Positions 1 to 8,840 of a DNA stretch of 64,000 nt are shown piece after piece. This stretch comes from a bacterium (GTDB lineage Bacteria; Pseudomonadota; Alphaproteobacteria; Caulobacterales; Caulobacteraceae): NCBI GenBank assembly GCA_030824495.1, contig JAVBXP010000038.1, positions 1 to 64,000 of the forward strand. Reading direction: 5' to 3'. Made by a program: the position numbers and the translations under genes. Numbering within the stretch: the stretch's first letter is position 1; every line of letters starts with the position of its first letter. The notes under the pieces are model-generated. The model ran no database searches. It was not told the origin of the DNA and saw only the letters and a list, made by a program, of their open reading frames with translations.

Positions 1-667
1 CCTCGTCGTCGGCCTGGTCGGGCGCATCGGACAGGTCATCGCCCATCGACAGATCGCGCAGGATGGTGCGGGCGATCTTGGCGAACAGCTTCTGGTCGTC
101 GGCGGCGTCAGCCAGCTTGTCGAGATCGGCGCCGGCCTTGCTCTCGACCTCGGCGCGGAACAGATCGACCAGCGGCTGGGCCATGGCCGGCGGCGGCTCG
201 CCGGTCAGCCGTTCGCGCGCCATCAGGGCGACGATGTCGGCCATCGGCGGATTGGCCAGGGCTTCAAGCTGGTTCAGCGGCCGCTTGGCCCAGGCATGTT
301 CGTGGAGGACGCGCAGGTTGTCCTTCACCCCGGCCAGGGCGTTGGCGCCGATCGCCTCGATGCGGGCCTGCTCCAACGCGTCATAGACCGGCGCGCCCAG
401 CGCCGAGGCCGGGCGGCCCCTGGCGTGGGTGGCGTTGTCGTGGTGGGCGAGGCGCAAGGCCATCTGGTCGGCCATCCCGCGAATCCGCGCGGCGTCGGCC
501 GGCGTCAGGTCGCGTGGCGGATGCGGCAGCACGGCGCGGTTGCCGGACAGCTGCGGACCCTCGCCAGAATAGACGATCTCCAGATCGGGCATTTCAGCCA
601 ACGATCGCGCCGCATGGGCCAGCGCGCGCTTGAAGGGCTCGATCGGGCTTTCGGGGTTCTTGGCCAT
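1..667 (-). CDS. cobT: Cobaltochelatase CobT subunit, 3' end cut by window edge
   Basis: The first 222 codons of a CobT-type protein; the rest lies beyond the left edge. CobT is the large partner of the CobS AAA+ ATPase in the aerobic CobNST chelatase that inserts cobalt into hydrogenobyrinate diamide. The N-terminus begins MAKNPESPIEPFKR and continues with the characteristic ALAHAARSLAEMPDLEIVYSG stretch, then turns acidic at the edge (SDAPDQADDE), as expected at the start of the family's acidic linker. The C-terminal VWA/MIDAS domain is not visible. cobS lies upstream on the same strand at 4493-5497, but about 3.8 kb of other genes separates them. No cobN is in the window, so the partner for chelation is not shown. 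Confidence 0.88.
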   Translation of the reverse strand, partial: MAKNPESPIEPFKRALAHAARSLAEMPDLEIVYSGEGPQLSGNRAVLPHPPRDLTPADAARIRGMADQMALRLAHHDNATHARGRPASALGAPVYDALEQARIEAIGANALAGVKDNLRVLHEHAWAKRPLNQLEALANPPMADIVALMARERLTGEPPPAMAQPLVDLFRAEVESKAGADLDKLADAADDQKLFAKIARTILRDLSMGDDLSDAPDQADDE

Positions 668-752
668 GGCCAAATCTCATAGCGCGGGTGGGCGAAGCGA
701 GGGAAGGGTGACTTAGGGTCTGTGAGGAAAGGAACCGGCGTCTCCTGCGAAA

Positions 753-777
753 GGAACGGCTGGTCGAACCCGGCGTT
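753..777 (+). promoter_or_regulatory. EcfG (sigma-T type) general stress promoter
   Basis: GGAAC at 753-757 and CGTT at 774-777 are separated by exactly 16 bases, matching the alphaproteobacterial EcfG consensus GGAAC-N16/17-CGTT. The -10 element lies 32 bases ahead of the DUF1328 start codon at 810. The match is read directly; use by EcfG is inferred. Confidence 0.7.
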
Positions 778-809
778 GCCACTTCAAGCTGTTTAAGGAG
801 AGACGTGAA

Positions 810-989
810 ATGCTGAAATGGGCGCTCATTTTCGCCGTGGTGGCCCTGATCGCAGGGGCGCTGGGGTTTGGCGGCATCGCCGGCGCGGCCGCGGGCATCG
901 CCAAGATCTTGTTCTTCATCTTCCTTATCGGTTTCGTGATCTTCCTGGTTCTGGGGTTCATGGCCGGCAAGAAGATCACGGGCGGCTAA
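810..989 (+). CDS. DUF1328 (YtjA-like) small membrane protein, 59 aa
   Basis: A 59-residue, almost entirely hydrophobic protein: [20 protein letters not shown], a Gly/Ala-rich turn, then a second helix ending in MAGKKITGG. The sequence and size fit the DUF1328/YtjA family, whose members are two-helix inner-membrane peptides of unknown function often induced by stress. A strong ribosome binding site, AAGGAG at 795-800, sits nine bases before the ATG. It is the only plus-strand gene between cobT and the DUF3089 gene. An EcfG-type promoter immediately upstream suggests it belongs to the general stress response. Family and start are confident; the role is not known. Confidence 0.85.
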   Translation: MLKWALIFAVVALIAGALGFGGIAGAAAGIAKILFFIFLIGFVIFLVLGFMAGKKITGG

Positions 990-1011
990 CGCCGCCCGCA
1001 ACCGGCAGGGC

Positions 1012-2181
1012 CTACTTCTTGGCGAGGTAGGCCTTGCCCTGGCTGCCCGCCAGATCGACCAGATTGCCCATGGCGAGGTTCACATCGATCAGGTGCAGGC
1101 CCCAATCAGGCGTCACCGCGCCCGGCTTGATCGTGTCGGTGCGCGCGTCGGCCGGATCGGTGTTCACGTGCACAGCGAGATAGTTGAAGCCATTTTCGTT
1201 GACGCAGGTGGCGCTGAGCAGGCCTGGCAACGACACGAACGGCGTCGTCACATTGACGCCTTTCGCCCAGCCATCGGCGGTGTGGCCGTTGCCGGTCGCC
1301 GCCAGATAGCTGTGAAGCTCGCCCTTGCCGCCGCCCAGGCTGGCGGGGTTAGAGCAGGCGACTTCCATGGCGGGATTGGCTTCGCGCGGACGGCCGAACC
1401 GGCTGTTGGCCGGCGGCGGCGCGTTGTCGAGGAAGCTGGCATAGGCGATGGCGCAGCCGGTCTGGGTGGCCGACTTGCAAAGCGGGATCGACTTGAAGGT
1501 CCCGGTGTCCTTGCCCTTTTCCACCGGCAGGCCAGTTCCCAGCAGCATGGCTGAGATCAGCTTATCCTGAACCGGCTTGCCGTCGATTTCGTTGGCGATC
1601 ATCTGTGTCAGGACGCCTGAACCCTGGCTGTGGCCGATCAGGATGACGCCGCGGCCTTTGTTCTCGTGGGCGAGATAGTGGTTCCAGGCGTCGACCACGT
1701 CCTGATAGCCCGTCTGTGGGCGCGGCGCGTTGGCCGGCAGGCCGCCGGGAAGCGGGGCGCCGGTCACCATGGCCCGCAGCGCGGTCAGGGTGAACTGGCG
1801 ATACATGGGCGCATAGACCCGGCACTTGGACGCGAACCGCGAAAGTTGCTGCTCGACGACGCGCTGCTCTTCGGCGTTGGGCGTCATGTCGGACAGCACG
1901 CCCGGATCCATCGACACGGTCGGATAGACGTAGAAGCAGTCGATCGGCGCCTTGGGGTCGGCCTTCCAGGCCTCCTTGGTCGCCTTGCCGGCGGCGGTGA
2001 TCACTGTGGCGGTGTTGTCGTTCGAGCAGGCGTCGGTGCGGCCGGGCCAGCACAGCCAGTTCTGGGCTTTCGAGTAGTCGTTATGGTCGGCGGCGGGCGG
2101 CGTCTGAGCGGCTGCTGGAAGCGCCATGCCACCAAGCAAAAGTGTACCTGCGGCCAAGGCCGCGAACATGTTCCTGGACAT
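1012..2181 (-). CDS. DUF3089 secreted alpha/beta-hydrolase-like protein
   Basis: About 389 residues. MSRNMFAALAAGTLLLGGMA followed by LPAAAQ is a clear signal peptide, so the protein is exported. The mature part matches DUF3089: NWLCWPGRTDACSNDN near the start, DCFYVYPTVSMD, and a lipase-like nucleophile elbow GHSQGSGVL in mid-protein. The family is thought to have an alpha/beta-hydrolase fold, with the Ser of GHSQG as candidate nucleophile, but its substrate is unknown. The frame extends to 2220; 2181 is preferred because GTGGGGAT precedes it and it places the signal peptide at the N-terminus. It lies downstream of the hybrid kinase with a 75-bp gap and converges with the DUF1328 gene. Confidence 0.78.
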   Translation of the reverse strand: MSRNMFAALAAGTLLLGGMALPAAAQTPPAADHNDYSKAQNWLCWPGRTDACSNDNTATVITAAGKATKEAWKADPKAPIDCFYVYPTVSMDPGVLSDMTPNAEEQRVVEQQLSRFASKCRVYAPMYRQFTLTALRAMVTGAPLPGGLPANAPRPQTGYQDVVDAWNHYLAHENKGRGVILIGHSQGSGVLTQMIANEIDGKPVQDKLISAMLLGTGLPVEKGKDTGTFKSIPLCKSATQTGCAIAYASFLDNAPPPANSRFGRPREANPAMEVACSNPASLGGGKGELHSYLAATGNGHTADGWAKGVNVTTPFVSLPGLLSATCVNENGFNYLAVHVNTDPADARTDTIKPGAVTPDWGLHLIDVNLAMGNLVDLAGSQGKAYLAKK

Positions 2182-2256
2182 CCATCCCCACTGAAATTCT
2201 ATTATTTGCAATGGAGGCAAGATCGCGCCGCAAGGCGGCGCGGTCCAGCTTGAAAT

Positions 2257-4380
2257 TTACCGCGCGCGAATGGCTTCGGCGGTGTCTCGCGGTCCCTCGT
2301 CCCCGTTCAGGGCCGCTTCGATGGCCGCGATCAGCTTGGCGCCTTCGATCGGCTTGGGGATGAAGCCGGTCATCCCGGCCGCAAGGTATTCGGCGACCTG
2401 ATGGCTCATCACGTTCGCCGACAGCGCCAGGATCGGCGTTGTGGGCAGTCCGCGCTCAATCTCCAGCCGCCGGATCGCGGCCGTGGCCTCGACCCCGTTC
2501 ATCACCGGCATCTGGACGTCCATCAGCACGATTTCAAATCGGCCGTGGGCGAATGCCTCGACCGCTTCGCGACCATTGGCGACCAGGGTGAGATCAACGC
2601 CGAACGGTTCGAGCAACGCCGAGAGGATCAGCTGGTTGGTGGGATTGTCCTCGGCCGCCAGGATGCTGGGCACGCTATGGGACCCGGCCGTTCGCGCCGG
2701 GTTCGAGGGCGTGGCGCGTGGAGCCGCCCGAGAAGGCCCCCGCCACTCCAAAGGCAGGTCGAAGGTGAAGGCCGAGCCTTCGGCCTCAGTACTCTCGACC
2801 TTCATCGTCCCGCCCATCAGCGCCACCAGTTCGCGGCTGATCGCCAGGCCTAGGCCGGTGCCGCCGAACTTGCGCGTGGTCGATGCATCGACCTGATTGA
2901 ACTTCTGGAACAGCTCACCCTGCCGCGCGACAGGAATGCCGATGCCGGTGTCGTGGACGCTTATCTCAATGCCGCCTGTCAGCCGCCGGGCGAACACCCT
3001 CACCTGGCCTTGGTGGGTGAACTTGACGGCGTTCGAAGCCAGGTTGGAGATCACCTGGCGCAGGCGCGCGCCATCGCCCCACCAAATCCCCTGGGCGTTC
3101 TCATCGATCTCGATGTGGAAGGCGACGTCCTTCTGGTCGGCGATGCCGGCGAAGGCGTTACAGGCCGCCTGGACAGCGATGGAGAGATCGAACTCGTGGT
3201 TGTCGATCTCCAGCTTGCCCGCCTCGATCTTGGAGATGTCGAGAATATCGTTGAGGACGGTCAGCAGGGCCTGGCCAGAGTCACGCACGACCTCCAGGCG
3301 GTCGCACTGGGCGGGGCTCAGGTCCTCTCTAGCCATCACCTGGGTCATGCCCAGGATCCCGTTCAGCGGCGTGCGGATCTCGTGGCTCATGTTGGCGAGA
3401 AACTGCGATTTGGCCACGCTCGCGGCGGCGGCCTGGTCACGGGCGCGGACGAGTTCGTCCATCGCGCTCTGCAGGCTCGCGTCGTTGGCGGCGAGCTCAC
3501 GGAAGATCACGCGGATCCGTGCGGCCATGGCCAGGCCTGCGAGCAACAGAACAATCACCACCATGGAGAACAGCGGGATGGCATTGCGCAAGACATCGAC
3601 GCCGGGCTTCTTCGGCGTCCACGCGACCTGGCCTACGGTCTCGCCGTTGACGCTGACGATCGGCAGGGTCGCCGCTTCGTCGGTGGTGACCAGCCCCACG
3701 TGGCTGTCGGCGACGCGCATGTCGTTGTTGAGGTCGGCGAGGAAGTCGGCGTCGATCCGGCGCGCGGAGATCACCAGATAGCCCGGTCCGGGGCGCGGTT
3801 CGATTGCATCGGTTTCAGGGACGACATTGGAGATCGCGACCAGGTGGAGCGCCCCGTCGGCGAACACGACGCCGCTCTTGGTGATCAGCGCCCCGATGCC
3901 GCTGCGGCGCAGGATGTCGTCCTGGCGGAGGGTTTCTTCCTTGCGGACGCCAGCCACCAGCGGGGCGGCGGCTTTGAGGAATGGGACGCTATCGGGCGAT
4001 GGGATACGTTCCTGGCCTCGCCAGGCGTAGACGGGGCGATCCTGGCTATCGAGGACCAGGCTCAGCTCGTGGCCCATATAGGCCGCGAAGTAGCCGCCGA
4101 TGTAGAGGTCGGCCCATTCGGTGTCGAAGTTGGGCGAGAGCTTGGTGTAGGCCTCGTCCCAGATCGATGCCGAAATAATGTGGCGGATGAGTTCGCGCTC
4201 AGTGCCGTGCAGGTAATTGGAGATCAGGGCCCGTTCTTCGGCGACTTGCAGCTTGTCGACGGCGCGGGCGGTGTAGAACAGCAGGCCGAGACTGCCGGCG
4301 ACCACGATCGCAACGATCAGCGCAGCCAGCGCAACGATACGGCGAACGGCGCCGCGGTTGTGAGGTAGATCTGAACTCAT
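2257..4380 (-). CDS. CHASE4 membrane hybrid sensor histidine kinase
   Basis: 707 residues. A transmembrane helix at about 14-37, a periplasmic CHASE4-type sensor (about 40-260, with ASIWDEAYTKLSPNFDTEWA), a second helix at about 268-288, then HisKA with phospho-acceptor His333 in MSHEIRTPLNG, a HATPase domain (N box NLASNAVKF, G boxes DTGIGIP and GGTGLGLAIS), and a C-terminal receiver whose acceptor is Asp621 in LMDVQMPVMNG. There is no HPt domain, so onward phosphotransfer needs a separate protein. The signal is unknown. It sits between cobS and the DUF3089 gene on the same strand. Its kinase and receiver parts closely resemble those of the PAS hybrid kinase at 24282-26600. Confidence 0.9.
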   Translation of the reverse strand: MSSDLPHNRGAVRRIVALAALIVAIVVAGSLGLLFYTARAVDKLQVAEERALISNYLHGTERELIRHIISASIWDEAYTKLSPNFDTEWADLYIGGYFAAYMGHELSLVLDSQDRPVYAWRGQERIPSPDSVPFLKAAAPLVAGVRKEETLRQDDILRRSGIGALITKSGVVFADGALHLVAISNVVPETDAIEPRPGPGYLVISARRIDADFLADLNNDMRVADSHVGLVTTDEAATLPIVSVNGETVGQVAWTPKKPGVDVLRNAIPLFSMVVIVLLLAGLAMAARIRVIFRELAANDASLQSAMDELVRARDQAAAASVAKSQFLANMSHEIRTPLNGILGMTQVMAREDLSPAQCDRLEVVRDSGQALLTVLNDILDISKIEAGKLEIDNHEFDLSIAVQAACNAFAGIADQKDVAFHIEIDENAQGIWWGDGARLRQVISNLASNAVKFTHQGQVRVFARRLTGGIEISVHDTGIGIPVARQGELFQKFNQVDASTTRKFGGTGLGLAISRELVALMGGTMKVESTEAEGSAFTFDLPLEWRGPSRAAPRATPSNPARTAGSHSVPSILAAEDNPTNQLILSALLEPFGVDLTLVANGREAVEAFAHGRFEIVLMDVQMPVMNGVEATAAIRRLEIERGLPTTPILALSANVMSHQVAEYLAAGMTGFIPKPIEGAKLIAAIEAALNGDEGPRDTAEAIRAR

Positions 4381-4492
4381 CGCAGCACGCCCAACATGGA
4401 CGTTTGTTTTGCGATAACGCGACTAGCAAACCATGAAGATTTGCTGCGACATTTGCGTCGGGACCGCCCGGAAGGACGATCCCGCGCGAAAC

Positions 4493-5497
4493 CTACGCCA
4501 CGCGGACGCGGGCGGTGCTTTCCGGCAGGTCTTGGCCAAAGGCGCGCTGGAAGAACTCGGCGACGGTGCCGCGCTCCAGCTCATCGCACTTGTTCAGGAA
4601 GGTCATCCGGAAGGCCAGCGCGACGTCGCCGCCGAAGATCTCGGCGTTCTGGGCCCAGGTGATCACGGTGCGCGGGCTCATGACGGTGGAGATGTCGCCG
4701 TTCATGAAGGCGTTGCGGGTCATGTCGGCCACGCGGACCATGGCCGCGATGGTGCGCTTGCCCTCGACCGTGTCGTAGTGCGGCGACTTGGCCAGGACGA
4801 TCTCGGCTTCCACGTCGTGCGCCAGATAGTTCAGCGTCGTCACGATGGACCAGCGGTCCATCTGGCCTTGGTTGATCTGCTGGGTGCCGTGATAGAGGCC
4901 CGTCGTGTCGCCCAGACCGATGGTGTTGGTCGTGGAGAACAGGCGGAAGAACGGGTTGGGCCGGATCACGCGGTTCTGGTCGAGCAGGGTCAACTTGCCC
5001 TGGGCTTCCAGGATGCGCTGGATCACGAACATCACGTCCGGACGGCCGGCGTCGTATTCGTCGAACACCAGCGCCACCGGGCGCTGGATCGACCAGGGCA
5101 GGATGCCTTCGCGGAATTCGGTGACTTGCTTGCCGTCCTTCAGGACGATGGCGTCCTTGCCGACCAGATCGATCCGGCTGACATGGCTGTCGAGGTTCAC
5201 GCGGATGAGCGGCCAGTTCAGGCGCGCGGCGATCTGCTCGATGTGGGTCGACTTACCCGTACCGTGATAGCCCTGGACCATCACCCGGCGGTCGAACGCG
5301 AAGCCCGCGCAGATCGCCTTGGTGGTTTCAGGATCGAACTTGTAGGCCAGATCAATGTCCGGAACGTGGGCGTCGCGCTCGCTGAAGGCGGGCACGGTCA
5401 TGTCCACATCGACTCCGAACGTGTCGCGGACCGACACCTTCTTGTCCGGAACCAGAGCGATCAGCTTGTCGTCTTGGGTATTGGCGAAAGAAGTCAT
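4493..5497 (-). CDS. cobS: Cobaltochelatase AAA+ ATPase subunit CobS
   Basis: 334 residues, the usual CobS length. Walker A is GYHGTGKST at about 76-84 and Walker B is [13 protein letters not shown] at about 142-154; the STTNT segment and [16 protein letters not shown] follow as in the family. CobS is a MoxR-type AAA+ protein that drives cobalt insertion together with CobT and CobN. cobT follows on the same strand after a hybrid kinase and a DUF3089 gene instead of directly. A perfect 8-4-8 inverted repeat lies just upstream at 5529-5548. Many alphaproteobacteria keep a cobS/cobT pair near dnaJ-like and bolA genes, as here, so the pair may serve a role beyond vitamin B12 synthesis. Confidence 0.95.
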   Translation of the reverse strand: MTSFANTQDDKLIALVPDKKVSVRDTFGVDVDMTVPAFSERDAHVPDIDLAYKFDPETTKAICAGFAFDRRVMVQGYHGTGKSTHIEQIAARLNWPLIRVNLDSHVSRIDLVGKDAIVLKDGKQVTEFREGILPWSIQRPVALVFDEYDAGRPDVMFVIQRILEAQGKLTLLDQNRVIRPNPFFRLFSTTNTIGLGDTTGLYHGTQQINQGQMDRWSIVTTLNYLAHDVEAEIVLAKSPHYDTVEGKRTIAAMVRVADMTRNAFMNGDISTVMSPRTVITWAQNAEIFGGDVALAFRMTFLNKCDELERGTVAEFFQRAFGQDLPESTARVRVA

Positions 5498-5528
5498 GGC
5501 GGGCTTCGATTACAGGGTTACGGACGCA

Positions 5529-5548
5529 ATGCAAACGCCAGTTTGCAT
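5529..5548. promoter_or_regulatory. Perfect inverted repeat upstream of cobS
   Basis: ATGCAAAC-gcca-GTTTGCAT, arms of eight bases, 31 bp upstream of the cobS start and beyond the end of the AraC-type gene. The core CAAAC-N4-GTTTG resembles operators of PsrA/TetR-type regulators and recurs before the nitronate monooxygenase gene (22125-22140). The binding protein is not identified. Confidence 0.5.
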
Positions 5549-5581
5549 GCTCGACGAGGGTGTTGCGAGGGCGCCGCGACG

Positions 5582-6592
5582 TCAGGCGGTTTCCAAGCCG
5601 CGCCTTAGTTCGCGAGGACCTGCGCCCCACCACGCCTTAACCGCCCGGGAAAACGCGCTTTCCTCCGAATAGCCCAGGCGCAAAGCGAGTTCCGCCAGCG
5701 ACAGGCGAGACTCGGTCAGCAAGATCATCGCTTCGCGCATGCGTGTCTCGTCGCGCAGCATCGAGAAGCTGACGCCTGCCTCGTTCAGACGGCGCTGCAG
5801 GCTGCGCACCGAGAGGCCAAGCTCGGCCGCGGCGGCGGGCGCCGAGGCCGTGCGGAAGCCGGTGCGGTGGATCACCGCCTGGACCTGGGCGCACAGCGTC
5901 TCGCTGCGGTTCTGGTCGCGCAGCAGCCCCTCGGCGTAGGCGGCGTTCAGTTCTAGCAGCCTGGGGTCGGCGCCCGGCACCGGCCGTTCAAGATCGGCGA
6001 CGGCGAACACCAGTCCGGCGTTCGCAGCGAACGTCACCGGCAGGCCGAGAAACGACTCGTAGGTTTCGCGTGAGGCGGGCGCGCCGTTCATCAGGATCAC
6101 CTGTTGGGGACGTAGGGCGGTCCCGCTCGCTGTTGGCCGGCGCGCGCTCATGGTCGCCAGGACGGACTCGACCTGCAGCCGATGGATTTCGACGGGGTCG
6201 CGTGTCGGCACATAGGTCAGCCGCAGCATGTCGCCTTCGCGCGCCGCCCGGTAGCCACCGCTGTTGCTGACCAGTTGCTGATAGCGCAGCAACATGTCGA
6301 TCCCGGCGCCTAAGGTCGCGCTGTGGGCCATCAGGATCGTGATGACGTTGCTGGCCTGGATCGGCAGATTCGCGCCGACCTTGAAGCCAAGCAGCGGGTC
6401 GGCGCTGAGCGCGGCGGCCCGGCGCCACAGCCGGCGGACCGAGGCGACGTCAACGCGGGAGTCGCGCTCCGCCGCCCCGTCATCGAAGCCGCGCAGCCCA
6501 TGGGTCAGCGCTTGCCGGTCCAGGCCTTGCCGGACCAGCCCGTCGAGGGCCGAATTGACCCAAACCGCCATGATCGTAGAGGTCTCGCGCAT
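5582..6592 (-). CDS. AraC-family transcriptional regulator
   Basis: 336 residues. The N-terminal two-thirds matches the arabinose-binding-like domain found in OruR/ArgR-type AraC regulators (MRETSTIMAVWVNSALDGLV at the start, LLGFKVGANLPIQASNVITI). The C-terminal 100 residues form the AraC DNA-binding domain with two helix-turn-helices: AAELGLSVRSLQRRLNEAGV and LSLAELALRLGYSEESAFSRAVKAWWGAGPRELR. It is divergent from the TauD-like dioxygenase gene, with about 150 bp between starts, so it is a natural candidate regulator of that gene. The effector is unknown. Confidence 0.88.
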   Translation of the reverse strand: MRETSTIMAVWVNSALDGLVRQGLDRQALTHGLRGFDDGAAERDSRVDVASVRRLWRRAAALSADPLLGFKVGANLPIQASNVITILMAHSATLGAGIDMLLRYQQLVSNSGGYRAAREGDMLRLTYVPTRDPVEIHRLQVESVLATMSARRPTASGTALRPQQVILMNGAPASRETYESFLGLPVTFAANAGLVFAVADLERPVPGADPRLLELNAAYAEGLLRDQNRSETLCAQVQAVIHRTGFRTASAPAAAAELGLSVRSLQRRLNEAGVSFSMLRDETRMREAMILLTESRLSLAELALRLGYSEESAFSRAVKAWWGAGPRELRRGLETA

Positions 6593-6739
6593 CCGGCGAC
6601 TAGAGACCAGGCGTCAGCCGGAGCCAAGTCTGGTGGCGCGCAAAGTCAAATCTTCGGCGCGCCGCATCAAGCACAGAGGGCTAAGCTGGGCGCAAGGATC
6701 GACCCGATGAACTCATGGGATCGACGCATGGAGGAACGC

Positions 6740-7609
6740 ATGGAACAGGCCCTCGCTGGCGCAAGCCGCATCGCCGTCGCCCCTCAAGCCACCGGCTTTG
6801 GCGCCGAGATCACCGGCCTTGATCTCTCGCGGCCGCTTAGCCCGGCGACCTTGGCCGAGGTGAAATCGGCCTGGGCCGCCCATTCGGTGGTGGCCTTCCC
6901 GGACCAGCCGCTGTCGCTGGAGGCGTTGGAAGCCTTCACCCAACAGATCGGGCCTTTCGGCGTCGACCCGTTCATCAAACCGATGGCCGGCCATCCCAAC
7001 GTGCTGGAACTGCGCCGCGAGCCCGACGAGAAGGCCAAGAACTTCGGGGCCGGCTGGCACTCGGACTGGAGCTTCCAGAAGGAGCCGCCGGCCGCGACCC
7101 TGCTGCGTTCGGAAGTGACGCCGCCGGTCGGCGGGGACACGCTCTTCGCCGACTGCGCGCGGGCCTATGAGGCGCTGTCCGACGGCATGAAAGCGCTGCT
7201 GGCGCCGCTGAAGGCAGTGCATTCGGCGACCCGCGCCTATGGCACGCAGGGCGTCTTCGCCAAGGAGACCGAGACGCGGACGATGGAGATCGTGGTGTCG
7301 GCCGAAGCCGACAAAAGCCTGACCCATCCGCTCGTGCGCACCCATCCGGTGACCGGTCGCAAGGCGCTGTTCGTCAGCCCGACCTACACTGTCGGCATCG
7401 AGGGACTGACCTTCCAGGAGAGCCACGCGATCCTGGGTTTCCTCTACACGCACATGACCCAGGAGCAGTTCATCTACCGCCACAAGTGGCGCCAGGGGAT
7501 GCTGTTGATGTGGGACAACCGCTGCACGGTGCACTTCGCCGACGGTGGCTATGACGGCCATCTGCGAGTCATGCACCGCACGACCGTCGCAGGGGATGTC
7601 CCGGTCTAG
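6740..7609 (+). CDS. TauD/TfdA-family Fe(II)/2-oxoglutarate dioxygenase
   Basis: 289 residues. GFGAEITGLDLSRPLS at the start is the family signature. The metal-binding HxD is in GWHSDWSFQ, the distal His is in LRVMHRTTV, and the 2-oxoglutarate-binding Arg is in the same C-terminal block (MWDNRCTVHFADGG upstream of it). Members hydroxylate small substrates such as taurine or 2,4-D, often releasing sulfite or breaking an ether; the substrate here cannot be assigned. Start 6740 is chosen for GGAGG five bases upstream; an alternative ATG at 6707 adds eleven residues. It is divergently arranged with an AraC regulator. Confidence 0.88.
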   Translation: MEQALAGASRIAVAPQATGFGAEITGLDLSRPLSPATLAEVKSAWAAHSVVAFPDQPLSLEALEAFTQQIGPFGVDPFIKPMAGHPNVLELRREPDEKAKNFGAGWHSDWSFQKEPPAATLLRSEVTPPVGGDTLFADCARAYEALSDGMKALLAPLKAVHSATRAYGTQGVFAKETETRTMEIVVSAEADKSLTHPLVRTHPVTGRKALFVSPTYTVGIEGLTFQESHAILGFLYTHMTQEQFIYRHKWRQGMLLMWDNRCTVHFADGGYDGHLRVMHRTTVAGDVPV

Positions 7610-7638
7610 GCGTTCTCTGGTCGCGGCGCCTGGCGGGC

Positions 7639-8310
7639 CTAACCTTCCCGCGCCGCGAGCCGGCCGGCGAGCGTGCGCGTGCGTCGGGCGACGGTCCAGG
7701 CGGCGCCGAGGACGATGATCAGCAGGCCGAGGACGACGGTCTGGCCGTTCCAGCCCCAAAGCGGCTCGAAGGCGGCGATGGCGCAGGTGAGGGTGAGCGC
7801 GGCCATGCGATGCGGCTTGGCCATCGGGCCGGAAAAGTCGGCGGGAAGGCCAAGGCCGCGGCCCAGTTCACGGACATAGGCGGTGAGCACCGCGAGCACC
7901 GCGGCGGCCCAGCCGAGCGGCGCGCCGAGGCTGAAGCCGGCAAGGTCGGCGAAATAGCCGGCGCCGACCAGGAACAGGGCGTCGGCGATGCGGTCGGGCA
8001 GTTCGTTCCAGATCGGGCCGGCAGGGCCGCCCTTGCCGTGCTCGACCGCCACCATGCCGTCCAGCAGGTTGCAGACCAGCCTTAGCTGGATGCAGACGCC
8101 GGCGCCGATCAGCAGACCGCCGCGCGCCAGGCCCGCGGCGCTTCCCGCCATCACCAACAGCCCGCAGCCGACAACCGCGAACAGGATGCTGCCGGCCGAG
8201 ATGGCGTCGGGGCTGAGGCCGGCGCGGGCGAGGGCCGACGCCAGGCCTTGGGCCCAAGAGGCTCCGCGTGTCTTCAGCGGCCGGCGGTTCTCCGGGGTGG
8301 CGTCGGTCAT
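7639..8310 (-). CDS. CDP-alcohol phosphatidyltransferase family protein
   Basis: 223 residues with several hydrophobic helices. The segment NLLDGMVAVEHGKGGPAGP followed by IWNELPDRIADALF fits the CDP-alcohol phosphatidyltransferase signature DG-x2-A-x8-G-x3-D-x3-D only loosely: the first Asp-Gly and last Asp residues are clear, the middle is modified. Such enzymes transfer a phosphatidyl group from CDP-diacylglycerol to an alcohol at the inner membrane. Its start overlaps the stop of the upstream membrane protein gene (ATGA at 8307-8310), implying translational coupling. The divergent neighbours encode a CdsA-like and a PlsC-like enzyme, so the four genes look like one phospholipid module, similar in content to the enterobacterial ynb genes. 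Product unknown. Confidence 0.82.
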   Translation of the reverse strand: MTDATPENRRPLKTRGASWAQGLASALARAGLSPDAISAGSILFAVVGCGLLVMAGSAAGLARGGLLIGAGVCIQLRLVCNLLDGMVAVEHGKGGPAGPIWNELPDRIADALFLVGAGYFADLAGFSLGAPLGWAAAVLAVLTAYVRELGRGLGLPADFSGPMAKPHRMAALTLTCAIAAFEPLWGWNGQTVVLGLLIIVLGAAWTVARRTRTLAGRLAAREG

Positions 8311-8762
8311 CGGGCGGCCTTGGTCTGGCCGCGTGCGAGCGTGGCCGAATAGATGATGGCGTAGAGGGTCGAAACCGACCACGGCACGGCGATGGTGCGC
8401 AGGATTTCCGGCGTGCCGATCAGCTTGTGGACGCTCACCAACAGGAGCAACACCGCTCCGGCGGTGATGGCCGGCGGCAGCGCGTAGTTGAGCACGCCCG
8501 GAAACCGGCCGCTCATGGCCTCCAGCGCGCGCTTGAGCACCAGGGTGATCAGGCCGGAAAGTACGCCTTGCGACAATGCGGGAAGCCAAGCGGCGGCCAA
8601 GCCGTGGCCGCTGTTGGCGAAAAGCGCCCAACCGCCCATGGCCAAAAATGCGAAGCCGATATGGGCGACGCTCGATCCGGCGAAGGTTCGAAAGTTCGAG
8701 CTCAAACTGCGCGCGCCGGAAGACCGGCTCCTTCTCGTTAAGAGCAGGACCCTTGCTGTCAC
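8307..8762 (-). CDS. Conserved-looking four-helix membrane protein of unknown function
   Basis: About 151 residues with four hydrophobic segments: HIGFAFLAMGGWALFANSGH, AAAWLPALSQGVLSGLITLV, a segment around LPPAITAGAVLLLLVSVHKL, and TIAVPWSVSTLYAIIYSATL. I do not recognise a family. The reading frame is real: the hydrophobic pattern is regular and its TGA overlaps the ATG of the phosphatidyltransferase gene. The start is uncertain; there is no ATG in the right place. GTG at 8762 gives an N-terminus of about 30 polar residues, and TTG at 8705 is another choice; neither has a good ribosome binding site. It probably works with the adjacent lipid enzymes. Confidence 0.55.
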   Translation of the reverse strand: MTARVLLLTRRSRSSGARSLSSNFRTFAGSSVAHIGFAFLAMGGWALFANSGHGLAAAWLPALSQGVLSGLITLVLKRALEAMSGRFPGVLNYALPPAITAGAVLLLLVSVHKLIGTPEILRTIAVPWSVSTLYAIIYSATLARGQTKAAR

Positions 8763-8840
8763 ACACGCTAAGGTCAAGCCGCACGCGTGCGGGGAGTTCG
8801 GCCCAGCATGCTCGGGGCGGTCGACCGGGGAATTTTCGGC

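Noticed and set aside
7639..8784. N-terminal extension of the CDP-alcohol phosphatidyltransferase to 381 residues
   Set aside because: The extra part is a frame-shifted reading of the four-helix protein gene. ATG 8310 with its ATGA overlap is the true start.
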